The notes under the pieces are model-generated. The model was given only the letters and a program-made list of their open reading frames with translations, did not search any database and had not been told where the DNA came from. From Romanomermis culicivorax (lineage: Eukaryota > Nematoda > Enoplea > Mermithida > Mermithidae), in assembly GCA_963922205.1 (NCBI GenBank), contig CAWUHX010000403.1, positions 124,001 to 188,000 on the forward strand: a stretch of DNA of 64,000 bases, given 5' to 3'. Made by a program: the position numbers and the translations under genes. This document shows positions 1-10,864 of this stretch, in pieces. Within the stretch, counting starts at the first letter, position 1, and each line of letters starts with the position of its first letter.

Positions 1-159
1 CAAGTCCCGGGAGCCAGAAAAAGTCGGAGCATACGAACTGAAACTTCGAAAAATGAATGACCATATCAACCAGGAAAAATCATCGATTTTCCACGATTTG
101 AAACTATGAATTCTAAGTACATACGAAACCCTCCCTATCTGTAACCCGGCGACCCAATG

Positions 160-179
160 GAGCTTTCTCTCTCAGCTAA

Positions 180-226
<47 letters not shown>

Positions 227-420
227 AATGTATCGGGTCCAAAATTTTAAGAATATCGGGTCAGGGTCCGGGTGCAAAATGTAAGGAATATCGGGTACGG
301 GTCCGGATCCAAAATTTTAAGAATATCGGGTCCGGGTCCAAAGTTTTGAGAATGTCGGGTCCGGGTCCAGCAAAATAGTCGGGTAATTCCGGGTGTCATT
401 TCGGGTCCGGGTCCATTATA
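160..420. repeat. TA microsatellite followed by tandem GGGTCCGGGTCC repeat
   Basis: A (TA)n run of about 44 bp (181-224) is followed by four to five imperfect units of about 44 bp. Each unit contains a GGGTCCGGGTCC word and the spacer CAAAATTTTAAGAATATC. This resembles the word-array ends of other elements in the window, such as the GGATCCGGATCC arrays at 25200-25340, so it may be the end of a transposon whose other end lies outside. No gene is seen in the first 1 kb. Confidence 0.7.
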
Positions 421-1091
421 TTTTTTAACATGTGTGACATTATTCAGAAACGATTTCTGAGAGATTTGACCTACTGTTCCATTGGCCTATGATAACTTGG
501 AAATTAATAATATCTGAAAATGAGATTTGAGTGGTTTTATATGCTGAGTATTGTGACAGCATATATTCGGCGCAAAAGTCTAAATTCACATACCTACAGC
601 ACTCCATAAGTTGGAAGTTTTTAATTTTTTGGCATTTTTCAGTCTCTATGCATGTTTGGAAATTTAAATCTTCAAATATTCATCATATGCAGAAGGTATG
701 AAAGCAATTTTCTGACATCTTACTCTCTCAAGTGTCAAAAATGCAGTCGAAATAACATGAAAGAGTCATTTGAAGCTTTTTTCGGTACCTTCCTATAAGG
801 TGCCACAGAATTTTCCCTCTATTTCTGTAGCAACTAGTGCCCAAGACATTGTATTCAAATTTAAATCAGGTTTGTATACCCTTGGGAGCTGTAAATGTCC
901 GCACATCTTGAAAATTGATACAAAAATGCTGTTTCCTCCCACTAAATAAATAACATTAAAAACGTTCATTGAGATAACTCTTGCGTTTTCCTGTAAAGAA
1001 ACGTTAGAATGGCTCGATTTCACAAAATTAATGAAAAGATTTGAATTTTTTGACATTTAATTTGAAGAATGTCGTTCAGCAAATATCAAAG

Positions 1092-1288
1092 CATACCTGT
1101 ACATGGGGGGGGGGAGTTGGGGGACCCCCCCAACTTGGCCAACCATGTACCCAACATCACCCAACCCCCCCCCCCAAAGAAAAAATTAAAAAAATTTGCA
1201 AAAAAGTGTATGTTTTTTTGGCCTTTTTTGGGAAAAAATTCGACTTTTTTCGACCCCCCCCCAACTGGTCGGAGGTCTTACAGGTATG
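1092..1288. mobile_element. Poly-G/C MITE, CATACCTGTA family, copy 1
   Basis: The 197-bp element starts CATACCTGTA and ends TACAGGTATG. A perfect 8-bp target duplication TATCAAAG sits at 1084-1091 and 1289-1296, which points to hAT-type mobilisation. The interior has long G and C homopolymers and cannot code for a transposase. Related copies are at 39238-39456, 50268-50493 and 51324-51549, all with a conserved right end AACTGGTCGGAGGTCTTACAG. Confidence 0.92.
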
Positions 1289-1299
1289 TATCAAAGCTA

Positions 1300-2713
1300 G
1301 ATGAATCGAAAGTTATCTATCTTTGAAGCCACATTTTTTCTTGTTTCTTGTATAGGTGATGGCAAATCCTGTTTCCCCAGAACTTCATCGGTTGGGGATT
1401 CATTAGGACTCAAAAATATATTTGAATGGCAGTGCAATGTGTGCCAATCCCAAAGACTCAAAAAACGGCACACAAATCGTATTGAGATTTTAACATAATA
1501 CGTATCAAAATGATGAAAAGATTCTAGGGCATCCTATGGGAAGGTGTCCGGAAAGGGGTCCAAATGAGTTTTTTAGCTTTTTCCCGGCTACTTTTGGACG
1601 TTTTAAAAAGTGTAAAACGTGAAAAGTACACATTAGAAAAAATTTTCAAACGCAGTATGTAAAATCACACAATATATCCTATTTTTTGGGTATTATTCAT
1701 TTTCAACTTACCTTATTCATATTCGAACTTCTCACAACTGCATCTCAAAATAGATGTGAGAGAACCAACATCATATTGAAATCGTATGGTTTGGTTGAGA
1801 CACAATATACCGATTCGAATCACTAATCTCTCATGAAATATTAGTGAGTTAAGCATCTTTATAATTTAATTTTTGATCCTTAAATTAATATTATATATAA
1901 AAATCAAGATTGAAAAGACGACGACTACAAGAAAAACGGCGGAAAAACTATATATAATCATAAAGTTGATCATACAATTCCCATATCTATAAAGAACAAA
2001 TCTTTCTGAGGCTTGCTATATGACGTACCATAATGACTGCCAAACGAAGTTCTTTTTTTATACGAAATAGTTTTCTCGCCAAAAAACAAGTTTAAGTGTC
2101 TTAACTTTCTACAGGAGCCAAGTTATGCGACTCCTGAAAAATGTAGGTAAACAAACTGTTAACATTGTTCGCAAGTTTTTCATGAAAGACAGATTAGAAA
2201 CTTAGGATTCTATCATCGAAATGCTTTGTAGCGATAAAACTCACTGAAAAATTGTTCGATCAAATAAAACAATATTTTTGGGCTCACCTTGAAAAAACAA
2301 TAATTTAACCTAATAGGCTCACAAACAGATCCAAAAGTCAACAAATGCTGGAGATCTTTACGCCATAGATGGTCGCTCAGAAACTTTGGAGACTGCCTGC
2401 CCTGCCAAGTTTGAATGCTAAAGAATTTACTGTGATTGGAAGGAAAGTATAATTGACATTACAGTAGGCAGGTTAGCTGAAAACTAAACTAGAATTCTCT
2501 AATAGAAACAGTTGATGAAAATCTTCAATACCCAATGGCCCTAAAACACGTCGTATGATTGTATGATCTACGTTTCTACAAAATACTGGTCACAAAATCG
2601 GAACGGAAATGCTGCACATGGGACTGAAAATTTGTTGATCGATCCACTCGACATTCATAAGAACAAATTATATGTCTTCATTTCGATCAGTGACTCAAAC
2701 GAAAATAGATTAC
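1300..2713. other. Intron 1 region of the acyl-CoA synthetase gene, no gene seen
   Basis: This lies 3' of the donor site of the minus-strand synthetase exon, so it is part of that gene's first coding intron. It is AT-rich, and I see no exon, RNA gene or delimited transposon. Confidence 0.5.
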
Positions 2714-3140
2714 CTGGCTTTAATCCCAAGTTGATCAATCCTGCACCGAAATTTCTAGCCCTGGCCAAAACTTCTCCGTAACATGTCCATTCGTAACGGT
2801 CGCCATTCCTAAGGCCCAAACATTCGCCGTCGCCCGACAACTTTCGACCAATATTGCACAGGTCGTACAGGCTTTTCGCTTCAAGTCCAGTGTCCTTATC
2901 GACGATCGATAATTTAAAATCGTTCGGATGATCGGCGAACGTGGAATAATGTATTTTTTCCGGGCCGTCGAGGATTTTCGATTGGCGATTTTTGTCGATA
3001 TCAGACGGGACTGTGTATACTTGATGATCGATTTGACGACAGTGACGACGACGACGGAGCAGCAAAAAAATCGCCGATGAAACGATAAAAATTAAAGCGC
3101 AAGGGGAGGTAGACGAAAGTATATGAAAAATCGGGAGCAT
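2714..3140 (-). CDS. Long-chain fatty acid-CoA ligase (ACSL-like), first coding exon
   Basis: This is the N-terminal exon of an ACSL1/5/6-type synthetase, the family that activates long-chain fatty acids to acyl-CoA on ER or mitochondrial membranes. The ATG at 3138-3140 opens a 142-codon reading frame. Residues about 14-29 form one hydrophobic membrane anchor (ALIFIVSSAIFLLL), followed by basic RRRR. Family-typical N-terminal sequence follows, with a SLYDLCNIGRKLSGDGECLG stretch and then YEWTCYGEVLARARNFGAGL, the start of the AMP-binding region. The exon ends in AAG CCA G before GTAATC at 2713. The adenylation core (P-loop, motifs A3-A8) must lie beyond the left edge. The assignment to ACSL is firm; the paralogue is not. 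Confidence 0.85.
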
Positions 3141-5770
3141 AGTGAAGAAGGTTCTGAGAAAATAAGAAAAACATGATTAAAGGCAACTGCTGTATGTTGT
3201 GCAGGAAATTCTGAAAACCCGAAAAATTTTCTGCAGAAACTTCTTTGATAGTACGACGACGTAGAGAAAAATCAGAATCCTTGCCCACATAAGAAGACTT
3301 GAAACATGAGAGATGTAGTTTCAACCACTCAAGAAACGAGTTTGCTCGACGATTTTCCCAACAAAAATCAAGTGACAAACGAGCTCAGCTTTGGCACTCC
3401 TTTTTGTCTCAATACTTTGCGAAAAACCGTAAAACCAGCAGAGAAATTGACTGATTGAGTGTCAGCATATTTCAAAATTGAACTTTTGCGAACTTCACGA
3501 TGTCCTTCCTACCAAACTCCCACTAATCTACTTATCATATGTATTTTTGCGTGATAGGCAGATAAAATCTCGAGAACTTGGATCTACGCTCATCTATCAA
3601 AATATATCGAGTTACATATGATAATTTTCACTGAAATTTTGTCAGGTTCCGGAGAACATCATAAAAGTGACGGGGTAAAAAATAAGTCGGTTATATTGAA
3701 GTGATTCAATTATACTAAATAAGTAATTCACAATTGATCTTAGCGGAGACAATGAGTTGGTATGAGTGTCACGAATGAAACCAACCTAAATGACGAACAA
3801 ATTTTCGAAAGTTGACCATTGATGTTAAATATATGAAGAAAAACACCAGTCACTCTCCGACATAAGTGCATACTCCTGTTTAATCTCAAAAATTGGTGTC
3901 TCCTCATCAGTAATTATTTGAGAAAATCAACAAACGCAATCATATAGATAAGCAAAATGCTAAACCATTTCAAACCTAGGCAAACATCCACAATTATTGG
4001 TCAAAATATTCTCTCGATTTACTTAGATGCCTAGAAGTCACGTGTGCGAAAAAATGTGCGGAAAAAAGCCCATTTTTATAGACAGCTATGGCCTACTAAT
4101 ATAATAAAAACTAGTGGGACGCCTAAAAAGTGGGAAATAACCCGATGACGTTTGGGTGACGAAACTGAAAAAGTTTTCTCGTGACGAGCGTGGAAACGCA
4201 GTGCGTTGCACGCAAAATCGATTATAGCCGCGTATAAACTGAGGCACGCAGTAAAAGCAGTATGCACGCAATCGATTGTAGAATGTGACCGGCGAAAAAA
4301 GAAGTCTGGACCTAACTCTATAACTTATAATTAGCATATTTCAAACAGAAGGTTTGAAAAATTAATCCAAGAGAAATCAATAAAGGAGCAGCTATTGCAC
4401 CCGTTGTGTGCAGTAGTATAATTACGACCGAATTTACTCTGTGTACTAAAAATATACCAATAAACTAGTAATTATATTACCAATAGATGTCCGACAATAA
4501 TATTAGAAATAACACATAATAACACAGTTGTCGAGATTACTTATTAATCACGAATTTAGCAATCAGAGAAAATTATTTTGAGTAGATACAAAAATACTCT
4601 CAGATTATTTCTGAATTTTCTCATATATCTGCTATCACAACACGGAAACATAAGAGAATCTTGAAGAGCACGGAAAAAATGAATATTGGGACATGATCGC
4701 TACTAACTAATACCGGGAAATCGACCAATAGTTGATGAACCACAGCTTCGAGGTTAATCGCACCAATGTTACCCGCCTAATTCTTCAAGATTTCGAAGTC
4801 ATCTTCATATCCGTAGCTGAAAAGGAAACAACGGTTTTGGGAGGTACTGCAGTTCAACTACGTTATTAGCACATCTTGAGTCAACAATGGATCTAACGGC
4901 TAGTCTAAACTCCAAAATAAAGCGCTTTTTAATGTCAGCTGACGATTGATTGAACCGATCCGCCATGATGTCAAGAATCAGTCAAAACTTCCTGGTGTAA
5001 GACGAATCTCAAAAAGTACAATACTCATTCACTGGTGGCAACTTCATCTGATCTTAAAGTTGATCACTTACTCACTAAACTTATGAAAAGTTGACGAAAC
5101 AGCTACACACTTTTCTGGATGAAAACTCTTTTCCGTAAAAATTTGACGGCTCCATCTTAAACTTTGATCACCATCTGACATAAATGCAAAAAACAGGTAC
5201 TGTTCACAATCACTTTAAAAGTCCAGTCTGAAATGTAGTAATGTAAGAAACGAATGAATATTTATTTTTTACAGCCCAAAAACAGACATTTGAACTAAGG
5301 TGTGCTTTTTAGGAATCAATCTAATTCAGAAACTGGTATTTCACATTTATAAGGTCTTATCTAGTTCGAGAAAAAAGCTACAGGAGGATCTGCTCCAGTT
5401 TAAGAACGTATCTGCGTCAAACGCTTCCGAAAAGTCACGATAAAGCAACGGAAATTCGGAATATTTGATGAGGAAATCGAAAAAGCAACAGACAATAAAA
5501 AACTACAGTTAAATAACGAAAAAGAAAGCATCAGAAAGGAAGAAGCCTAACAATTATGAGATAATCAATAACAAGAAAATAATCAGTCAGATTCCCTACG
5601 ATAAGTTGAGAATTAATCATATATCAAAATGAGATACTTTGCTTAGTTTCGTGAGCTGAGTTTCATGATATCATTGGTTTCGCTTGAAAACGAAAATTCA
5701 CGCCGCTAGTTTGGAAATCGACCTATTTTGGCACTTTTCAGTGGTCTTGCTAAGTAAGCGATATTTCGGG
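3141..5770. other. Intergenic region between two minus-strand genes, no gene seen
   Basis: This separates the synthetase start codon (3140) from the hAT element at 5779 and, beyond it, the 3' end of the Spinster gene. It should hold the synthetase promoter and 5' UTR on the minus strand, but I see no clear TATA or initiator to place. No transposon ends could be matched with a target duplication. Confidence 0.5.
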
Positions 5771-6101
5771 ATTGGTGGCATGGGCGTAGCGACATGGTGT
5801 GCAGTGGGTGCAATTGCACCCCATTGGCTGAATTAAAGTTTTGAAAAAATTTTGCCAAGCTATCAAGTCACCATTGCAACGCCTGAGAGAAAACTCACTA
5901 TGCTATTTGCTGGCTCGGCCTCGAATTTTTTGTGAAAAAACAACAGAGCGAGTGTCGGAATTTGCTTTTATTTCATACTATTTCAAGGAAGCCAGTAAGA
6001 TTGACAATTGTGATATATTGAACATTCTTGCAGAAGTGTCTCGTCGCATTAAACTGAAATATAAAAGATTGTAAAATACAATCTGACAACAGCTTAATTG
6101 C

Positions 6102-6344
6102 AGAAAGCATTGCGGAGCGAGATCTGTCATCAATTTGATTGATCGAAAAAATTTATTGATTTTTTAGTTGTTCCAGCAAATTTTCTGGCTTAGGCTTAGG
6201 TTTAAGTTTAGGCGTAGGCTTGGGCTTAGGCTTAGACTCACGGTCAAGAAGGAGTAGACTACAATTTTCGACCAATCAAATTGAAGGTATATAGAATTTT
6301 TCGACCAACAAATTGATCACAGATCTCACTCCGCAATGCTTTGT
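6102..6344. mobile_element. MITE with TTAGGC-like core, copy 1
   Basis: The terminal repeats AGAAAGCATTGCGGAG and CTCCGCAATGCTTTGT match with one mismatch. A 9-bp duplication CTTAATTGC lies at 6093-6101 and 6345-6353. The inverted repeat extends about 50 bp inward through GAGATCTGT. The core (about 6188-6240) is a run of degenerate TTAGGC / TTAGGT hexamers. The 9-bp duplication would fit a MULE-like family, but the superfamily is not established. A diverged copy is at 16968-17227. Confidence 0.88.
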
Positions 6345-6401
6345 CTTAATTGCTGCCTAATTCACTTGAGTCTTGACAGTTTGTTGCATCATTGCTACTA
6401 A

Positions 6402-7472
6402 GGCCCGTATGCCAGAAGGTGGAATAGAATACTCTAGGGAGTAGTCCAATTCGAAAAGTAGCCACACCCCAGAGTAAGCCAATCCACCGACTAGCTACTC
6501 CATGGATTTTCTTTTTCGGCATTCCAGAAGGTGGAGTGGTGGCGGAGTTCGTAACCCATGGATTAAACAGTTCAGTAGTGGCAAAAAGACAAGAAAAAAA
6601 GCTCTCACATTTTTCACAATGGATTTCTCTGCTGTTCATCATGGGTTTATCGATTTTATTACTTTTTCCTGCGAGGCCACCCTTTGTCAACTTTGTCGAT
6701 TTTTTCTGCATTCATTGCATTGCAATCGCTAATTTACATAATTCGAGACTTGTGAAATGAGCAACAAAAAACGAGATGATGATTTTTCGCAGCTTCAAAC
6801 TAATTTTCTGGTCAAATACGTCAAAAGTTGAAAGAATGTTATGGAAAATAAAAAGACGGACAGTTCGGTCAATAGGACAAAAAAATCGGCATGGGTCAGC
6901 CTTGAGAAAGACTTCTGAGAAAATTCAGAATTTGGAATTGTTGAATTTAAATTTGTTGAATTTTCCAATTCATCATATGCAAAATTCTTGTCAATTCACG
7001 TACTGCTGCTTTATTGAATCGATATATTAGTTGGAAGTCAGAATCACTGTACATTTCGAATGGATCTGATCTTAGAAAGAGAACTCGTAGAAGGTTGTTT
7101 GCATGCTTGTTTTCCTCGTCCAAATTTCCCAAAAAATTGATCAAATCAACAACTTCTATAGTTATAGCACTATAAATCAGCCTTATTCCACTGAATAGCG
7201 CCGGTGCAGGTTTAGAAAAGGACAAGAAAAAAGTTTTTTTTAGTCCACTGTTTGCTCTACTCTTCTTTCTAGCATACCGAAAAAAAGATGATCCACTGAT
7301 TACTCAGCCGTTTGATCCGTGAATTAGCCTACTCCGCCTGCTGGCATATCGATTTATTCTACTCTACTCTTCTCTTTACTCCCCTTTCTGGAATACCAAC
7401 CGGAGATAATCCACAAAATAATCCACCGTTTACTCTAGGTAGTGGGCTACTCTACCTTCCGGCATATGGGCC
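6402..7472. mobile_element. PIF/Harbinger-derived non-autonomous element
   Basis: The TAA target duplication (6399-6401 and 7473-7475) and inverted ends GGCCCGTATGCC / GGCATATGGGCC (22 of 26 bp matched) fit PIF/Harbinger, which duplicates TWA. Near both ends, words like GGCATWCCAGAAGGTGGAGT recur (about 6409 and 6519; in inverse near 7255, 7340, 7385 and 7455), forming sub-terminal repeats that may be transposase binding sites. The minus strand keeps a fragment of the nuclease-type transposase. The element sits inside the hAT element 5779-7530. Confidence 0.88.
6977..7106 (-). pseudogene. Fragment of Harbinger nuclease (transposase)
   Basis: The minus strand encodes a short stretch containing RSDPFEMYSDSDFQLIYRFN and KAAVRELTRIL. 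This is the conserved N-terminal segment of the PIF/Harbinger DDE nuclease (the DPFExYDDxEFxxRYRFSK block). The DDE catalytic region and the Myb-like partner protein are absent, so it cannot act. It confirms the superfamily of the enclosing element. Confidence 0.65.
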
Positions 7473-7943
7473 TAAGTGAGTAAAAATTTTCCAGTGCACT
7501 CCATAGGAAAAAATCCTGGCTACGCCTATGATTGGTGGAATGATCTTATTCAACGATTCTTAATTCCACTTCACACAAGAGAGAGTAGACTATCCTTTGA
7601 TCTAACATTTCCAGTAAATTATTGCATATTACACTTTTCAAGACTCTTTGAAGTGCCGAATATATGCCGTCATAATTGGAAAAATTTTGTTTATGAGCAT
7701 TCCCGAGCATTTTCCCATAGAATTTTTTGATTTTTATTTGATTTTTATCATTTTTTCATTACAAACGGTGTCCGATGATGATGATGTAACACTGCATTGG
7801 TAAAATTTTTATCAAGATTTATGCACCGTTTGAAGAGAGAGCTGTTTGGAAAATTGACGTTTCTGACTATCTTTTGTTTAAAATTTGACATTTTTCATGA
7901 AAAAAATTATTTTTCAGTAATTTTTCGCTCGAAAGTATGCAGT

Positions 7944-8507
7944 CATACATGCACTTGAGGGGGAGTGCTATGGCAACGCCCCCAGAAATCATCTACCATA
8001 TGGCTAGCCATTGGGCGACCGCTCCCCCCAGGATTTTCCAATCCTATGGCTAGCCATATGGTAGCCGTAGGAACCCCCTTACTTTTTGTCGGAAAAATAC
8101 TGAAAAATGTTAATTTTTTGATGAAAAATGTCAATTTTTGAACAAAAAATGGTCAAAAATGTGAATTTTTAGGGCGCTTTGCGCCATGAATACATTTTTC
8201 GGTCTTTTTTTGGAAAAATTACTATTTTTTGAACTATTTTTCGGACTTTTTTCGGGGAAAAAATCGATTTATTTTGCTTGAGAGACCCCTCCCCCTAAGT
8301 TTTGGGAATTACTGACCCCCGGCCAAAAAAAATCGTCCGACCCCCATCCCAGATTTCGGGGCTCCGTTACAAGTATGATGGAGGTCCCTATGACTACCAT
8401 ATAGCTAGCTATAGGATTAGAAAATCTTGTGGGGTGGTCGTCCAATGCCTAGCCACGTGGCCGACCATTTCTGAGGGGTCCTATAACACTACCCCCAATT
8501 ACATGTA
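7944..8507. mobile_element. ATGGCTAGCCAT-family MITE, copy 1 plus partial inverted copy
   Basis: It starts CATACATGCACTTGAGGGGG and carries the family palindrome ATGGCTAGCCAT twice (about 7999-8060), the GGCGCTTTGCGCC hairpin (8171-8183) and a first right end near 8377 (TTACAAGTATG). A second, inverted right half follows to the end TTACATGTATG at 8507. No clean target duplication was found, so two copies have probably fused. Confidence 0.7.
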
Positions 8508-8924
8508 TGCTGAATACAGAGCATGCCTTCTGCGTGTAATGGATATTTGTCTACAGAATGTTTTTTGAGCTGTGATGTTTCGAAACACGTATACAGACAG
8601 AAAAATATCAGACAATGTATAAAGTCCAAACTTTGGGCTACTGTAGTCATGCGAACTCTGACAATTATGCAAAATAAATGTTACTACGATACACAGCGTG
8701 TGAAACTACTCAAATTGTCTTATTTTCAGATAATTTAATTTTCAACTCATGATAAGTTAACGAAACAGAAGTCTCGGAAATCGTGTCTCAGAACTCGAAA
8801 TCACTGGTAGATCTTGGAATTCATATAGCAGATGACACTATCATTACAATTCATTCATCATCAGTGCCATACAATAGTGATTTACTTGATTTCTCAGCAT
8901 TTTGTCTCAGACATACGTGCACAT

Positions 8925-9010
8925 AGGGGGGTAAATCCCCCTGCCTAAGATCCTGGCCACCCCCTTCCCGTCCACTCAGTGCAATCCATATCTATTGATC
9001 ATCAATCCAT
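8925..9010. repeat. Fragment of a GCACATAGGGG repeat and empty target site
   Basis: GTGCACATAGGGGGGTAAAT resembles the repeat at 35600-35850. The end of this stretch (8961-9003) closely matches the two flanks of the MITE at 9117-9544 without the insertion, so it is an empty copy of that target. Confidence 0.55.
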
Positions 9011-9116
9011 ATCTATCAAGATTCGGTCGTGCTTACTTTGATTATATAGTGATGAGGCATTTTTTTGTCTAAGGTTTTGACATTTCCCCATTCTTTTCCG
9101 TCCACCTAGTGTAATC

Positions 9117-9544
9117 CATACATGTAATTGGGGGGAAGTGCTATGGGAACCCATCCAGAAATCGTCGACCGTATGGCTAGCCATTGGGCGACCGTCCCCC
9201 ATGATTTACCAATCTTATGGCTAGCCATATGGTGGCCGTAGAGACCCCCATACTTTTGGTCGGAAAAATACTGAAAAATGCCAATTTTTTGATGAAAAAT
9301 CTCAATTTTTGAACAAAAAATGGTCAAAAATGTGAATTTTCTAGGCGCTTCGCGCCACGAATACATTTTTCGATCTTTTCAAAAAAAATTACTATTTTTT
9401 AAGCTATTTTTCGGACTTTTTGCATGGAAAAATCGATTTTTTCCCTTGAGAAGCCCCTCCCTGAAATTTTTTGGAATTACTGACCCCCGGCCCAAAAGGG
9501 TCGTCCGACCCCCCCCCAAATCTCGGGGCCCCGTTACATGTATG
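9117..9544. mobile_element. ATGGCTAGCCAT-family MITE, copy 2
   Basis: The 428-bp element has ends CATACATGTAA / TTACATGTATG. Flanking 8-mers GTGTAATC (9109-9116) and ATGCAATT (9545-9552) differ only by transitions, consistent with an old 8-bp duplication. It carries ATGGCTAGCCATTGGGCGAC, a second ATGGCTAGCCAT, the hairpin GGCGCTTCGCGCC (about 9348-9360) and C-tracts. Confidence 0.82.
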
Positions 9545-10681
9545 ATGCAATTCATATCTATTGATCATCACTGTCAAACAAAACATGGTTCTTATGAAAG
9601 GTCAGGTTCTTAGGGGAAAAAGTGCGAAAGCTGGTGCACAGTCTATAACTTTTGACATGACTTCCAGCAAATTTTTTCCACATGCTCCTTTGATATCTAT
9701 GGTTTGTTTTCAGTGTGTCAGCCAGTCAGTGCGCAACTACGTATTCCGGTTCCTGTATTGAGATAATGAACTAACTCCATGAAAACACAAAAATTCCAGC
9801 CAAATAAATGATGTTTCGGCAGTTTCAGAAGTTTGTTTTTTGGATCTGTCTAGCTCCTCAAGAAACAGACGAATCGTGATACTAATTTCACAGCTATTGT
9901 AGGAATACATGAACTAAAGAGTAAAAAGATAAAATTCCACATCATTATAAGTGGAGGTGTTCGGGACTATCTCTAAACGGCATTTCCTCTATTTTTGATT
10001 CTCATTTTCGACAGTTTAAACTTTCCTTCAGAGTATAAAATGTTCATTTGTCAAACAATCAATACATCAAACAATAGTCTGCTGGTTATTTGATGATTCT
10101 ATAGTAGATGGGTAGACAAGGGCCAACTGGAAAATGCAATGACTTACAAGCAATTTCCATAAGTATGCCTTCTTCAGAGCTGTGCAGGTATTTAACTTAT
10201 ATAATAAAAGCTCATGGGCTACAAAATAAGACAATAAAATTCTGTGGCATCCGATGGAAAGGTGCTTGGGGGGAGTGCCCACACACAAAATTTTTTTAAT
10301 TTTGACGGCTTATTTTCGACACTTTAAACTCTTTGAAAAAGTGTTTGAATATTCATTCATTAAACAAGAGCATTCTAATTCTGGAATATCACTTGACTTG
10401 GAAGACCACCGTAAAATGTCAAAGATAGATCGATTTTCAAAATTTGCATCATACTGTAGAGGCGTGAATTTTTGTTTTCGAGCAAAATCAATACTACCAT
10501 GAAACTCAGTGCACGAAACTACCCAAAATACTTCGATTTGAATGTAAAAGAAGGTCGAATCTCTTAGAAATTGTGTCACAAAAAGCATTGGAGTTATTGT
10601 TAATTATGTTTGGAGCGTTCTAAAAATCATCATAAGAGAAAAAATCATGCAAGGTAAAATGGGCTAAACTGATAAAATGAA
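9545..10681. other. Intergenic/3' flank of the Spinster gene, no gene seen
   Basis: This is AT-rich sequence downstream of the Spinster stop codon. It would include the 3' UTR and poly(A) site of that minus-strand gene. No exon, RNA gene or delimited transposon was found. Confidence 0.45.
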
Positions 10682-10864
10682 TTAAAATGTCTTACTTTTT
10701 GAGGCACTCTGAGCATTTTTTTTATCTTCGATGATGAATAAAGATGTCACGAAGAAAAAGGCCGACCCTAGTACCAAAACGAACGACGGGATGTACAACG
10801 CGTATTTCAAACCTTGGAATTGAGCGAAAACGCTGGTCGCTTCCCCTCGAACAGCATCAGAAAC
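10682..10864 (-). CDS. spin: Spinster last visible exon, C-terminal membrane segment
   Basis: The acceptor TAG precedes GTTTCTGATGC. The exon encodes VSDAVRGE, then a membrane segment ([21 protein letters not shown]) and the charged tail [17 protein letters not shown] stop at 10682-10684 closes it. A donor-like GTAAGA at 10695 could instead lead to a further exon, but none was recognised downstream. Confidence 0.82.
   Translation of the reverse strand, partial: VSDAVRGEATSVFAQFQGLKYALYIPSFVLVLGSAFFFVTSLFIIEDKKNAQSASKSKTF

Larger units (their letters stand above)
5779..7530. mobile_element. hAT-type non-autonomous element with two nested insertions
   Basis: The ends are CATGGGCGTAGC and GCTACGCCTATG, matching as inverted repeats with one mismatch. 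They are flanked by a perfect 8-bp duplication ATTGGTGG (5771-5778 and 7531-7538). The 1752 bp contain a 243-bp MITE (6102-6344) and a 1071-bp Harbinger derivative (6402-7472), so the original element was about 0.4 kb. The left end also has the near-palindrome GGGTGCAATTGCACCCC. No hAT transposase is present. Confidence 0.92.

Noticed and set aside
3001..3378. 125-codon minus-strand frame overlapping the synthetase start
   Set aside because: It overlaps the well-supported ACSL exon in another frame and has no family resemblance.
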